Positions 1-8,684 are shown, counted from the first letter of the stretch. The stretch: DNA of 64,000 bases from Streptomyces justiciae (GCF_015163075.1 NZ_JADDXU010000015.1:62001-126000); one strand, 5' to 3'. Translations and numbers: made by a program. Notes: a model not told the origin generated them from the letters alone.

Positions 1-244
1 CATCAGCCTGTTCGGAGCCCTCGTCACCGCCGGCGCGTACGCCATCCTGGCCGCGGACAGCACGGTCGTCGACGGCACCGCGTTCTATCTCGACACGGGG
101 TACACCTGGATCTTCTGGCTCGGATCACTGGTCACCGTGGCCGCGTTGCTGCTCTCGCTGTTCATTCCGCGCCTGCGCGAGCCGGAGGGCGAGAGTGCCG
201 ACGGCGCCGAGGGCGGCCGCCCCGTCGAGCCCCAGGTGCCGTGA
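1..244 (+). CDS. C-terminal end of an MFS (DHA2-type) exporter, cut by the window edge
   Basis: The frame beginning at base 2 runs about 80 codons to a TGA at 242-244. It encodes two hydrophobic stretches separated by a short polar loop (GTAFYLDTGYTW) and ends in an acidic, proline-rich tail. Two closing membrane helices with a hydrophilic cytoplasmic tail are typical of 14-helix drug:proton antiporters of the EmrB/QacA group. The family is inferred from this layout only, because the conserved motifs lie outside the window. No partner gene is visible. Confidence 0.6.
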   Translation, partial: ISLFGALVTAGAYAILAADSTVVDGTAFYLDTGYTWIFWLGSLVTVAALLLSLFIPRLREPEGESADGAEGGRPVEPQVP

Positions 245-486
245 GGAGCCGCTCCGCCCCGGGGTCTCGTCCGGCGACGCGCGCGCGATCCGGTGATGCC
301 GGCTGATGCCAGGAGCATGTGGCCTCGCTTGTGTGAGGCGGTGGCCACCGGCTCGGCCATGACGAGATGAGTCATGGCTTGGGTCCGAGATCCCACAACT
401 GCGGGATTCGACAGACCGCCCGTAGAGCGGTGGGCTACCGTACGAACACGCTGAGTCGCCGCCGTCGACGGTTGTGGAGGAACCCC

Positions 487-1023
487 GTGTCATCACCTTG
501 CGACCCGCAGCATGCCCCGGCCGGCGATGTGGGTGCGGCTCTCATGATGATCGACTCCCGGCTCAAATCCGTGTACGACGGGAGAGCCACCGCCGATCCC
601 GAACAGCAGCAACTGACCGACCAGTTCACCGCCTCCCTGGGCCCCCGAGGAGCGCGGGACCTGATCGACGGCGCGTGCACGCTCATCTACATGTTCATGC
701 GGTGGCTTCAACTGGCCCACGAGAGCCAGGACAAGGACGTCATCGAGTACGTCGTGCCCAGCCTCGTGGCGTCACTGCGCCAGATGCCCAAGAGCGTCCG
801 CCCCGAGGCCATCCCGACCATGGCCGGCCTGGTCATCGCGGCCGGCACCGGCCTGAGCCCGAGCCTGTGGCGCCGGCAGTACGGAGACTGGACCGCGAGC
901 GAGATGAACGCCCTGGAGGCCACGGCCCTGTTGCTCGCGGAACACATCAACAGGATCACGGGTGACCGGGACTTCGCGATCCGTCTGATCTCCGAGGCGT
1001 TGTCTGGTTCGACCCAGGACTGA
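487..1023 (+). CDS. Conserved hypothetical helical protein
   Basis: This frame encodes 178 residues from GTG 487, which follows a GGAGG at about 477-481 with normal spacing. A longer in-frame extension to 367 exists but its arginine-rich translation looks non-coding, so the GTG is preferred. The product is mostly alpha-helical with no signal peptide or clear membrane span. It contains a tryptophan-bearing segment (LWRRQYGDWTASEMNALE) and a hydrophobic helix near IYMFMRWLQLA. I do not recognise the family. It is monocistronic, with about 125 bases to the convergent MerR gene. An imperfect inverted repeat (ATCCC...GGGAT near 390-407) lies upstream and could be regulatory. Confidence 0.65.
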   Translation: MSSPCDPQHAPAGDVGAALMMIDSRLKSVYDGRATADPEQQQLTDQFTASLGPRGARDLIDGACTLIYMFMRWLQLAHESQDKDVIEYVVPSLVASLRQMPKSVRPEAIPTMAGLVIAAGTGLSPSLWRRQYGDWTASEMNALEATALLLAEHINRITGDRDFAIRLISEALSGSTQD

Positions 1024-1149
1024 CGAGGCCGTACTCGCGCCAGGGTGTACTCATCTGTCGGCGGCCTCTGCGCCCACGCCGCGGCCCCGCCTGGCAAGTT
1101 GGGCCTGCGGACGGCGCGGCAGAAGCTCCTGCCGCCGCCAGGGCCACGT

Positions 1150-1551
1150 TCACCTGTACGTCGACACCGTGTTGCGATGGTCGCTGGATTCCGCCGCTTG
1201 GCCACCGACTGCCTGTTGCAAGGCGGTCTCCAGCCGGTCGCGGGCCTGAAGCTGGGCGGCGATCCGTTCATTGAGGACCGTGAGACGTTCCCGTGCGACC
1301 TGTAGGCCCTTGTCGGAGGGCGGTGCCGCGGCCACATCGCCGTCGAGGCACGGCAGGAACATTCGTACGTCCTCCAGGGTCAGCCCGGCAGCCAGCAGGT
1401 AGCGGATGTTGCCGACGCGCACCACGGCCCGCTCGTCGTAGACGCGGTAGCCGTTGAAGGCCCGTTCGCAAGAGATCAGCCCGGCCTGCTCGTAGTGCCG
1501 CAGCGCACGAGCGGTCGTCCCGGTCGACCTGGCCAGCTCACCGATCCGCAC
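1150..1551 (-). CDS. MerR-family transcriptional regulator
   Basis: The protein has 133 residues from GTG 1551, which sits 8 nt after GGGAGG. An alternative GTG at 1581 overlaps the stop of the upstream SDR gene as GTGA. The N-terminus RIGELARSTGTTARALRHYE is the MerR winged helix-turn-helix with the usual ARALRHYEQAGLI element. A helical dimerisation segment follows (about residues 80-120), with no large effector domain and no metal-binding cysteine pattern. It is probably cotranscribed with the SDR gene and probably acts on the dyad at 2352-2373, which has the twisted long-spacer layout MerR proteins use. The inducer is unknown. Confidence 0.9.
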   Translation of the reverse strand: MRIGELARSTGTTARALRHYEQAGLISCERAFNGYRVYDERAVVRVGNIRYLLAAGLTLEDVRMFLPCLDGDVAAAPPSDKGLQVARERLTVLNERIAAQLQARDRLETALQQAVGGQAAESSDHRNTVSTYR

Positions 1552-1577
1552 CCGCCCCACCTCCCGGGCCACTCCTA

Positions 1578-2345
1578 TCACGCCACGACCGCTCCGCCGT
1601 CGACCGGGAGCACCACTCCGGTGACGAACGAGGCGGACGGGGCGGCAAGCTGGGTGATCGCCCAGGCCACCTCCCCGGGGCGGCCGATCCGCGCCAGCGG
1701 AGTGTGCGACAACTGCCACTCCCGCACCGCGGCCCTCCGCTCCGGCGTCAGCCCCTGGTGCTCGCCGATGGGGGTGTCGATCGCGCCGGGCGCGACTGCC
1801 ACCACCCGGATTCCTCGGGATGCCAGTTCGACCGCCCAGCTGCGGGTCAGCAGTTCCAGAGCGGTCTTCGTCGCCGCGTAGACCGAGCTGCCCGGCCAGG
1901 CCCGCTGTCCCACCGATGTACTGACATTGACGATCACCCCGCGCGACGCCTCCAGGAACGGCAGCGCGGCCTGAGCCAGCAGTATGGGAGCGACGAGGTT
2001 GGTGGCGAGCTGACTCTCGATCATCTCGGGTGTCAGCGCGCCCAGGGCGCCGCTGCGTACGATGCCGGCGTTGTTGACGAGCACGTCGAGCCGACCGTGT
2101 GTCTCCCGTACGGCCCGAAGAATCCGTTGGGGCTCGCCCTCGGCGGTGATATCGGCGGCCAGCGGCGTGATCCGGGCGTCCCCGGCAGCGGTCTCTTCGA
2201 GCGGTTCGACTCGCCGCCCGATCGCGACCACGTGGGCGCCCTCGGCGGCGAAGGCACGGGCGGTGGCCCGGCCGATCCCGGTGCCGGCTCCGGTGACGGC
2301 GACGATCCTGCTGGTGTGCGGCGCGATGGTGTTCATGCCGGTCAT
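1578..2345 (-). CDS. Short-chain dehydrogenase/reductase (classical SDR)
   Basis: This 255-residue single-domain NAD(P)-dependent oxidoreductase has the nucleotide-binding TGAGTGIG near residue 19, the NNAG structural motif, the catalytic YAATK and the C-terminal PVDGG seen in 3-oxoacyl-ACP reductase-like SDRs. The substrate cannot be read from the sequence. ATG 2345 is the longest start, but the MerR-type promoter predicts transcription beginning around 2338-2340. ATG 2336 (MNTIAP) would then be a leaderless start. It overlaps or abuts the MerR gene downstream, so the two form one unit. Confidence 0.9.
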   Translation of the reverse strand: MTGMNTIAPHTSRIVAVTGAGTGIGRATARAFAAEGAHVVAIGRRVEPLEETAAGDARITPLAADITAEGEPQRILRAVRETHGRLDVLVNNAGIVRSGALGALTPEMIESQLATNLVAPILLAQAALPFLEASRGVIVNVSTSVGQRAWPGSSVYAATKTALELLTRSWAVELASRGIRVVAVAPGAIDTPIGEHQGLTPERRAAVREWQLSHTPLARIGRPGEVAWAITQLAAPSASFVTGVVLPVDGGAVVA

Positions 2346-2351
2346 CGTTCA

Positions 2352-2376
2352 ACCCTGCCGCCAGCGACAAGGTCAA
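2352..2376 (-). promoter_or_regulatory. MerR-type operator/promoter for the SDR-MerR operon
   Basis: On the minus strand a -35-like TTGACC (2376-2371) overlaps the dyad ACCTTGTCGC-TG-GCGGCAGGGT, with 8 of 10 arm positions complementary. A -10-like element falls at about 2351-2346, leaving a spacer near 19 bp as expected for MerR activation by DNA untwisting. The element ends almost at the SDR start codon, implying a leaderless or very short leader. The rest of the intergenic stretch to 2659 shows no supported gene. Confidence 0.6.
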
Positions 2377-2659
2377 GCAGCGCTTGGCAGACGGCGGTCA
2401 GCGCCGGTGGGTGCCGCGGACGTAGTGGCGCAGGACCTCGCGCCCCGACGGGCGGACGGGACGGCTTCGGCAACACGGGGGCACGCGGTCACCGGCCCCG
2501 CCTGACTCGTGGGGATGCCGGTTCCAGCGTGTTTGCGGGAAGCGTGGACGCGATTTCGGCCGGGCCGATGAGTTCGGCGCGGATCTGCGGTCGTTACGGC
2601 TGGATCCACCGACAGCGGTGGGGCTTGTGCGGGAAACGTTCCACCGCGGGAGGAAGCAC

Positions 2660-3931
2660 ATGGAGGCAGTGATGAGCGTCGACGACTCCGAGCAGGAGCA
2701 CTCCGTCCGGACCGGCGAGCAGCGGAGGCGGGGGAGCAGCCCCAGGGTGCTGGTGGCGGGGGCGAGCATCGCGGGACCCGCGCTGGCCCACTGGCTGCGC
2801 CGACGGGGGGCCGAGGTGACCGTGGTGGAACGGGCTCCCGAGCTGCGTCCCGGCGGGCAGGCCGTGGACGCGCGCGGGGTCGCCAAGGAGGTCATCGGGC
2901 GCATGGGGCTGGACGCGGCGGTCCGCGCGGCGTGCACCGACACCGCCGGCGCGCACACGGTCGACGCGGACGGGCAGGTGCTGGAGACCTTCCGCGCGGA
3001 CGACGACGGTGGCGACGGGTTCATCGCGGACATCGAGATCCTGCGCGGGGACCTGTCCCAGGTGCTCTACGACGACACCCGCGACGGCGTCGAGTACATC
3101 TTCGGTGACCGAATCGCCGAGCTCGCCCAGGACGCGGACGGGGTCGACGTGGTCTTCGCGGGCGGCGACCGTCGCCGCTTCGACCTGGTGGTCGGGGCCG
3201 ACGGGCTGCACTCGGAGCTGCGGGCGATGGTCTTCGGACCGCATGAGCGGTTCCTGCGCCACCTCGGGCACGTGCTGGCCTTCTACAGCGTGCCCAACGA
3301 GTTCGGGCTCGACCGCTGGCTGCTCGAGTACCAGGACCAGGAGTCCGGACGCTCGGCTCTCCTGCGCCCCATCCAGGACGCCACCCGGGCGATGGCCATG
3401 TTCTACTCCGCCTCGGCCGACTTCGACGTCGACCACCGTGACGTCGCGGCCCAGAAGCGCCTGCTGCGTGAGCGGATGGCGGGCCTGGGGTGGCTGGCCC
3501 CGGACATCCTCGCGCACCTGGACGACACCCCGGACTTCTACCTGGACCAGGTCGCCCAGGTGGTGATGGACCGCTGGTCGAGCGGACGGGTGGGGCTGCT
3601 CGGGGACGCGGCGTTCAGCTCGTCGCCGATGTCCGGACAGGGCACCGGTCTGGCGCTGGTCGGTGCCTACGTCCTGGCCGGAGAACTGGCCGCCGCCGGT
3701 TGGGACCCCGCCACCGGGTTCACCCGCTACGAGGCGCGGATGCGCTCGTTCGTCGAGGCCAACCAGGAGATCGGCAGACTCAACGCCCGCAGCCGCGACC
3801 TCCCCGGGCCGGACGCCGAGCCGCACCCCGATTTCACCGGCGAATGGTTCACCGAGCTGGTCGGGCGCGCGATCAACGGCGTCGAGCTGCCCGACTATGC
3901 GGGGGTGCCGGACTCGGCCCCACGGCACTGA
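2660..3931 (+). CDS. FAD-dependent aromatic-hydroxylase-type monooxygenase
   Basis: The product has 423 residues from ATG 2660, 6 nt after GGGAGGA. ATG 2672 also has a good GGAGG, so the true start is one of the two. It carries the N-terminal dinucleotide-binding fold (VLVAGASIAGPALAHWL, about residues 30-46, followed by an acidic E57) and the C-terminal flavin-contacting motif GLLGDAAFSSSP with SGQGTGLAL. This is the layout of TetX/PHBH-group hydroxylases, which insert oxygen using NAD(P)H. The substrate is unknown. It is monocistronic and divergent from the MerR/SDR unit, whose SDR could supply a related step, but that is only inference. Confidence 0.88.
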   Translation: MEAVMSVDDSEQEHSVRTGEQRRRGSSPRVLVAGASIAGPALAHWLRRRGAEVTVVERAPELRPGGQAVDARGVAKEVIGRMGLDAAVRAACTDTAGAHTVDADGQVLETFRADDDGGDGFIADIEILRGDLSQVLYDDTRDGVEYIFGDRIAELAQDADGVDVVFAGGDRRRFDLVVGADGLHSELRAMVFGPHERFLRHLGHVLAFYSVPNEFGLDRWLLEYQDQESGRSALLRPIQDATRAMAMFYSASADFDVDHRDVAAQKRLLRERMAGLGWLAPDILAHLDDTPDFYLDQVAQVVMDRWSSGRVGLLGDAAFSSSPMSGQGTGLALVGAYVLAGELAAAGWDPATGFTRYEARMRSFVEANQEIGRLNARSRDLPGPDAEPHPDFTGEWFTELVGRAINGVELPDYAGVPDSAPRH

Positions 3932-4010
3932 CCGGCGGTTACCTCGTCAGTTGGTAGGAGGGCCCGGAGCACTGTCTGGCTGGGCGCGGCCGGCCGGACG
4001 CGCCCCGGCG

Positions 4011-4712
4011 TCAGTGCTGGTTCACCGGAAGGACGGCCGCCGGATCGCAACGCGCCGGGCAGGCCAGCAGGTACACCTCGTTGCCGAGGAACAGGAGGTA
4101 GGCGTCGTCCCGGATGGTGTAGGGCTGCACCGGGGCCCCGGGATGGACGCCGAACTCCTGGTACTCGGGTACCTGGCAGAGGAACACCATCTCCGTGCCG
4201 CACGCGCACCGATACTGCTCGGGCCCCTGCGCCCAGGCCGCCGTGCCGCCCACCTTGAAATGCACGTCGAACGGCCTCTGCGCGTCGACGAAGGGCCGGA
4301 GAGTCAGGGGAAGGGCGCGGACGGCCGGTTCGGGCTCCGCTTCCGGCACCCCCGGGTCACGCTGGAGCAGCACCCGCCAGAACGAGCCCGGGAACGGTGG
4401 CTGCGGAGCCTCCCAGAACCGGGGCACGAGGCAGCCGTCGGCCGTCACCGGGTCGGACGCGTCGTGGTGGTGGGCGCAGTGGAAGACCGACAGGTGTTCT
4501 CCGCCGAAGAACTCGATGTCGTCCGGCAGGTCCAGTTGGAAGAACAGGGCCATCCGCTCGCCGCAGAAGCAACGCGGCCACTCCTGGTCGTCGTCGAAGC
4601 AGGGCCACCCGCCCAACGAGTTCCGGGCCGGCCGGTCCAGCGGTTCGGTACCGGTCTCGACCCTGTACGCGGGCGGCGGCGCCCACATCTCCTCCACTCC
4701 GCCGTCGCTCAC
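4011..4712 (-). CDS. DUF1963/YwqG-like protein, possible immunity protein
   Basis: The protein has 233 residues from GTG 4712, which overlaps the stop of the upstream SUKH gene as GTGA, so translation is coupled. Two copies of a GG..(W)...C-x-CG..M.(F/L)..Q segment are visible (GGWPCF...CFCGERMALFFQ and GGTAAWAQ...CACGTEMVFLCQ). This is the duplicated pattern of DUF1963/YwqG proteins. DUF1963 is one of the families reported as immunity proteins in bacterial polymorphic toxin systems. No signal peptide or membrane span is present. The immunity role is inferred from the family and from the SUKH neighbour. No toxin gene is seen nearby. Confidence 0.65.
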   Translation of the reverse strand: MSDGGVEEMWAPPPAYRVETGTEPLDRPARNSLGGWPCFDDDQEWPRCFCGERMALFFQLDLPDDIEFFGGEHLSVFHCAHHHDASDPVTADGCLVPRFWEAPQPPFPGSFWRVLLQRDPGVPEAEPEPAVRALPLTLRPFVDAQRPFDVHFKVGGTAAWAQGPEQYRCACGTEMVFLCQVPEYQEFGVHPGAPVQPYTIRDDAYLLFLGNEVYLLACPARCDPAAVLPVNQH

Positions 4713-6148
4713 CGGGTGCCCCCGGCCGTCCGGTCGGTGTCCAGGTCGCCTTCGAGCACGGTCCGGGTGATCAGGGGGCGGTCCCACAGGGAGAGGAGCT
4801 CGTTGGCGAGGTCGAGGACCGGCAACGGGTGCTGGCCGCCCGGCACATCGATGGCAGCGGCCGACAGGCTCCGGGGAACGGCGCCCGCGTTGAGCAGGAC
4901 GCGCCACTCCTCGAGGCCGAGGCTCAGGTACTCCAGACCCGTCAGCCCGGCGATCTCCAGGGGATCGGCCAGCGTGCCCGGGGAGGCGGTGAGCGTCCGC
5001 AGGCGGGGGAGGCCGGCGACCGGGGCGAGGCCGACCGGCTCGCCCTTCCGACCGCCGATCCGGAGCACCTCCAGCTCGGGCCGGGCGGCGGCCGCCATGC
5101 CGCCCGGGATGTGGGTGCCCACCTGGGCCACCACCGGCGGACGGTTCCAGTCATCGTCCGAGCGCCAGTCGGTGCGGTGGTTGACCACCATGTCGGTGAG
5201 TGAGTCGGCGCGCAGTGCGGCCCCGATGCTCTGCTCGTGGCCGATCATGATGACCTGCCCGACGTGTCCGCCCGGACCCGGTGTCAGGTCGAGGGCCAGC
5301 CGGTCGCCGCCGCCGTTGTCACCGAAGGCGATCCAGCCGGGCGAGCCGACGAGGCCCTGCACGGCAGCGTCCGGTGCGGTGACGGCCGCGTCCTTGGCGG
5401 CGAACTGCCAAGGGCAGGGACGGGACCGGGCGTCCGCGATGTAGAGCCCGTCCAGGGGGAAGAGCTCACAGCCGACCGCTTGGCTGACGCGTTCCTGCGC
5501 CGCGTAGTCGCCACTCCAGTCCTGCCACAGCGCACGGGTGACGCGGTAGAGGGCCTTGAGCTCGTCGGGCAGCGTGACACCGAGGCGCGCCTCCGCTGCG
5601 GCGATCTCCTCCTCCGTGGCACCGATGGCGTCGGGGAGCCGCTCGTGAAGGGTCCGCTCCAGCAGCACCGGGTCCGCCGACGGCGCCGGCGCCACCCCCG
5701 GGAACTCCTCGGGCAACCGCCGCCAGGGCTCGGGAACGGCACCCTCGACCAGGAGCAGGGCTCCCACGAAAGGGCTCCTGACGCCGTGCTCCACGGCCGG
5801 CCCGGCATCGATGACATGGAGCACGGTCCTCCCGTCCGGCGCCGTCTCGACCATGTACGAAACGCCGCTCGCGCCGTCGGCCCTGAGAGCGGCCTGGACC
5901 CGTTCCACGGCGGTGAACTGGTCCTGCATGTCCGCCACTTGCAGGGATCGCCCCGGTACGTGGCGCGGCTGCGGCGCGGGCAGGGTCCAACTGCCGAGAC
6001 TGATCTGACCCGTGAAACAACCACCCGGCGCGGCAAGCTGCTCCGCGTGCGAATCCCGCACCAGCCGCAGCAGCGGCTCCCAGGTCGCGAAGTCATGTAT
6101 CGAGGACAACGGCACTCTCCGCTCGGTCGGTTGGCTGGCCGGCAGCAC
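4709..6148 (-). CDS. SMI1/KNR4 (SUKH) domain protein with C-terminal repeat-like region
   Basis: The product has 479 residues from GTG 6148. The start is uncertain because no strong ribosome site precedes it. The first 170 residues are of unknown fold. Residues about 175-330 match the SUKH/SMI1-KNR4 domain: TEEEIAAAEARLGVTLPDEL, then WIAFGDNGGGDRLALDL and GHVGQVI. The C-terminal 140 residues are leucine- and proline-rich with short repeats (LEVLRIGG, LRTLTASPG, LEYLSLGLE) like a degenerate leucine-rich-repeat strand. SUKH domains are widely used as immunity proteins against nuclease toxins. The overlap with a DUF1963-like gene supports such a role, but no cognate toxin is present. Confidence 0.75.
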   Translation of the reverse strand: MLPASQPTERRVPLSSIHDFATWEPLLRLVRDSHAEQLAAPGGCFTGQISLGSWTLPAPQPRHVPGRSLQVADMQDQFTAVERVQAALRADGASGVSYMVETAPDGRTVLHVIDAGPAVEHGVRSPFVGALLLVEGAVPEPWRRLPEEFPGVAPAPSADPVLLERTLHERLPDAIGATEEEIAAAEARLGVTLPDELKALYRVTRALWQDWSGDYAAQERVSQAVGCELFPLDGLYIADARSRPCPWQFAAKDAAVTAPDAAVQGLVGSPGWIAFGDNGGGDRLALDLTPGPGGHVGQVIMIGHEQSIGAALRADSLTDMVVNHRTDWRSDDDWNRPPVVAQVGTHIPGGMAAAARPELEVLRIGGRKGEPVGLAPVAGLPRLRTLTASPGTLADPLEIAGLTGLEYLSLGLEEWRVLLNAGAVPRSLSAAAIDVPGGQHPLPVLDLANELLSLWDRPLITRTVLEGDLDTDRTAGGTR

Positions 6149-6379
6149 TCATGATCACTGCGTGCGACCCGATCCTAGGACCGGCCACTGACACTGCGGC
6201 TCCGTCTGACCCACTGCGTCCCGAGACCGGGTCTCTGCCGGACACCAGAGCCTTCGGGTGGCAGTTTCGTCACCCAGCATCAGATCCTGCCCACCGCCCG
6301 GTACCCGGGTGTGCAGGTCACGACCTGCATGGACGTACGGGGTACAGGGCGATGTCTGCCTGGCGGAAGAGAGCGCGTC

Positions 6380-6958
6380 GGCCGGGTAGGTGATGGCCTG
6401 GGGGCGGATGTCGTCGAGGCGTTGGCTGACCAGGAGCTGGGCTTGTTCGTAGGCGGCCTGCTCTTGCGAGAGCAGCACACCGCGCAGGTCGGCCTGGAGC
6501 GCCGGCCATCTGGTCGGGGCCGTGCCCGAGGGTGTGCGGCGGGCCGGGATGGCGGGGATGCGGGCGCTTTGGAGGGCGGACAGGGCGTGGATGTCCGTGG
6601 GGTGACAGCCCGGCTGGCGGAGAGCGGGTCGCCGTGTCGTGCGAGCACGGGGATGGCCGAGGCGGTGGACAGGACGTCGCTGGGGTCGTCGGGGAGCTGG
6701 CCCCAGCCTCCGTCGGCGTGTTGCGTCTTGGTCAGACGCGCGACGGAGCGGGCGGTGGCGGCGGCGATCCGGGCGGCGAGGTCCTTGGTGGCTGGGGGGA
6801 TGGCGTGCAACCCAGGACGTACTCGAGTGCGCCGGTGAGGAGTTGCTCGTGCCGGGGGGCGCGGGGGCCAGGGCGAGGATGGCCCCGGCGGTCATGCCCA
6901 GGTCCGGTGCGTCGCCGCGCACCCAGGTGGGGGCGCTCCCCTCGGGTATGGCAGCGCT
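6380..6958 (-). pseudogene. Decayed prenyltransferase/squalene-cyclase-repeat gene
   Basis: Reading right to left, coding-like text moves through all three minus frames. PEGSAPTWVRGDAPDLGMTA begins near 6955, then EQLLTGALEYVLG, then HADGGWGQLPDDPSDVLSTA and IPVLARHGD. The DGGWG and the following PSDVLSTASA are the hallmark of prenyltransferase/squalene-oxidase alpha-toroid repeats. A further in-frame stretch (GVLLSQEQAAYEQAQLLVSQ, about 6400-6480) may belong to the same or another dead gene. Frameshifts and missing sequence make this non-functional. The remaining bases 6153-6380 show nothing supported. Confidence 0.55.
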
Positions 6959-6967
6959 GAAGAAACC

Positions 6968-6989
6968 ATGCAAGCAAGCAAGCTTGCAT
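6968..6989. promoter_or_regulatory. Perfect inverted repeat, likely repressor operator
   Basis: ATGCAAGC and GCTTGCAT (8-bp arms, 6-bp spacer AAGCAA) stand out from the GC-rich surroundings. The spacing and size suit a TetR- or PadR-type dimer site. A -10-like GCATAAT overlaps its right edge. It lies between the decayed prenyltransferase gene and the 7104 membrane-protein gene and could have served either. No adjacent regulator gene survives. Confidence 0.5.
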
Positions 6990-7103
6990 AATTGTGGCCG
7001 TTCGGTGCACGACACGGGGCGAGGGCTGCGCGGACCCTGTGTGCTCAATACACTCGGCGATCGCGCCCATCCCGGCGCACACTCGCATATCGGGGGACGA
7101 ACG

Positions 7104-8006
7104 ATGAGCAACTGGAACCCTGGCGGACAGCCGCCCCAGGGGCCGCAGCCGTACCAGCCGCAGCCACCTCAGCCCTATCCGCCCCAGCCCTACGTGCCGC
7201 CACAGCCCCAGCCGCCCTACCCGGGGCCGCCGGTGCCGCCGCCGGGCGGGCCGATCACCCGGCTGCGGCGGCGGATCGGCCCCATCCACGCCGCGCGCAG
7301 GGTCTTCACCCCGTCACGACCGGGCATCGTCTCGGATCCTGAGGTGGCGCGGATGCGGAAGATCAGGACCATGGTCGGCGTGGGCGCCTTCCTGTGGATG
7401 TCCTACACCTACAAGCTCGCCCCCAAGCTCAGCGATGCGGCGGACGAGCAGGTCGACAAATCGTGGACCAGCGCCCTCGTGCTGGCGGCGACCCTCCCGG
7501 TCGTCGTCGGCGTCCTGTACGGCCTGGCCGCTCCGGCGGCGCGACGGGACCTGCTGCGCCGGGCGGGGCGGTGCTTCGGGGCGATCGTGGCCATGATGGC
7601 GGCGGCCTCCGTCTTCCCGATCATCGTGCTGTCAGGGTTCTTCGAGGGCCAGGAACCCCTCGTGGAGGGCCACTTCACCGCGATGAAGGGCCTCATGCTT
7701 GCGGTCATCCTCTTCGTCCTCTTCTGGGTGACGCCGTTCGTCGTCTGGGGCGTGGGACTCGCCGTCCAGCACGTGTTCCGCACCGCGGACATCCACGAGA
7801 CGGTGCCGCCCCTGCTGATCATGGCGTTGGCATGGGAGATGGCACTGATCGACATGTTCACCGGTGCCCATGAGGGCGTGCCGACGGTGATCCGGTACGT
7901 GTTCATCCTGGGCGCCCCACTCTCCGTCACGGCGGTGGGCCTGTGGGAGCTGCACCGGCTGCGCGTGCACTACGGGCTGGGGATGCAGGGACTGCTGATG
8001 CGCTAG
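7104..8006 (+). CDS. Membrane protein with proline/glutamine-rich N-terminus
   Basis: The product has 300 residues from ATG 7104, preceded by GGGGGACGA. The first 45 residues are a low-complexity cytoplasmic tail of proline, glutamine and tyrosine. Several hydrophobic spans follow, near residues 92-108, 128-148, 158-178, 195-220 and 232-280. Tails of this kind are common on actinobacterial membrane proteins and often mediate cytoplasmic assembly. I do not recognise a functional family. The gene stands alone between a decayed gene and an IS630 relic. Confidence 0.75.
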   Translation: MSNWNPGGQPPQGPQPYQPQPPQPYPPQPYVPPQPQPPYPGPPVPPPGGPITRLRRRIGPIHAARRVFTPSRPGIVSDPEVARMRKIRTMVGVGAFLWMSYTYKLAPKLSDAADEQVDKSWTSALVLAATLPVVVGVLYGLAAPAARRDLLRRAGRCFGAIVAMMAAASVFPIIVLSGFFEGQEPLVEGHFTAMKGLMLAVILFVLFWVTPFVVWGVGLAVQHVFRTADIHETVPPLLIMALAWEMALIDMFTGAHEGVPTVIRYVFILGAPLSVTAVGLWELHRLRVHYGLGMQGLLMR

Positions 8007-8058
8007 GGACAGTGCCTCGCAGGACGTACCAGGGATCTGGTTTTGAGGTCGTGGCCCG

Positions 8059-8286
8059 GCCTACTCGTCCTGGATCAACCAGGTCGAACGGTGGTTCGCC
8101 GAGTTGGAACGACGCTGCCTCACACACGGGGTGTTCTGCTGAACTCGACGACAACAAGACTGCAGTCGAAGAGTGGATCAAGGTCTGAAACGACGCTGCC
8201 AGGCCCTCAGATGGACCGAGACCGCCGACCAGGCCCTCGACCGCATCTGCCGCTATTGCGACAGGATCTCCGACGCAGATCACTAG
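8059..8286 (+). pseudogene. IS630-family transposase C-terminal relic
   Basis: Three frames must be joined to recover the family ending. AYSSWINQVERWFAELERRC is stopped by TGA in the first frame, SAELDDNKTAVEEWIKV follows in the second, and RWTETADQALDRICRYCDRI ends at TAG 8284-8286 in the third. The WINQVERWF...RRCL...EEWI...ICRYC string is characteristic of the DDE-domain end of IS630 transposases. The N-terminal two thirds is missing. No terminal inverted repeats were recognised. Confidence 0.8.
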
Positions 8287-8653
8287 GAGATCGCCCCAAG
8301 TCACCTCCGGTGCGAAGGCCGTGCTGTCCTTGATGCTGCTGGGGGGAGCAGCCCGTCGAGCACGTGCGGGTTCCCGCGGCGGCCATAGCCGTCGCTGGCC
8401 ACCGCGGAGATTGGCGCGCGGTGCTCTGGGCCTGCACAGACGCCGTTGCTCCGCCCTGCTCACAGTGTGCCCGCAGCACTGAATGGCCTCTGCGATCAGA
8501 TTTCCTGTTTGTGAGTGTGGACTCCGGCTGACCTGGGCGGCTCCAGTGGTCGTCGGTCGTCCCTGCGGCAGCTGGGATAGGGGCATGTGAGTGGACGGGA
8601 GTACGGCGGCCTGGCTGGTTCCGGGGCACAGGTGATGCCTGCGCCAAGGGGTG
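8287..8653. other. No supported gene; possible decayed coding fragment
   Basis: A short plus-strand frame (about 8360-8513, ending TGA) has coherent-looking text such as GHRGDWRAVLWACTDAVAPP, but it lacks a start and a recognisable family. I treat the stretch as relic DNA beside the IS630 fragment. Confidence 0.4.
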
Positions 8654-8684
8654 TTGGGGCCGTTCGCGGCGTGCGGGCTAGGGT
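8654..8684 (+). promoter_or_regulatory. Promoter for a leaderless small membrane gene
   Basis: TTGGGG (8654-8659), a 19-bp spacer and TAGGGT (8679-8684) match the Streptomyces vegetative sigma pattern. The -10 ends 7 nt before ATG 8692, where no ribosome site exists. The transcript would therefore start at or next to the start codon. Confidence 0.55.

Noticed and set aside
85..396. Minus-strand open frames over the MFS tail and following region
   Set aside because: Their translations are arginine/proline-rich antisense shadows without start signals or family features.
8360..8513. Plus-strand protein-like segment after the IS630 relic
   Set aside because: It reads coherently for about 45 codons but has no start codon with a ribosome site and no recognised family. 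It is too little to call.
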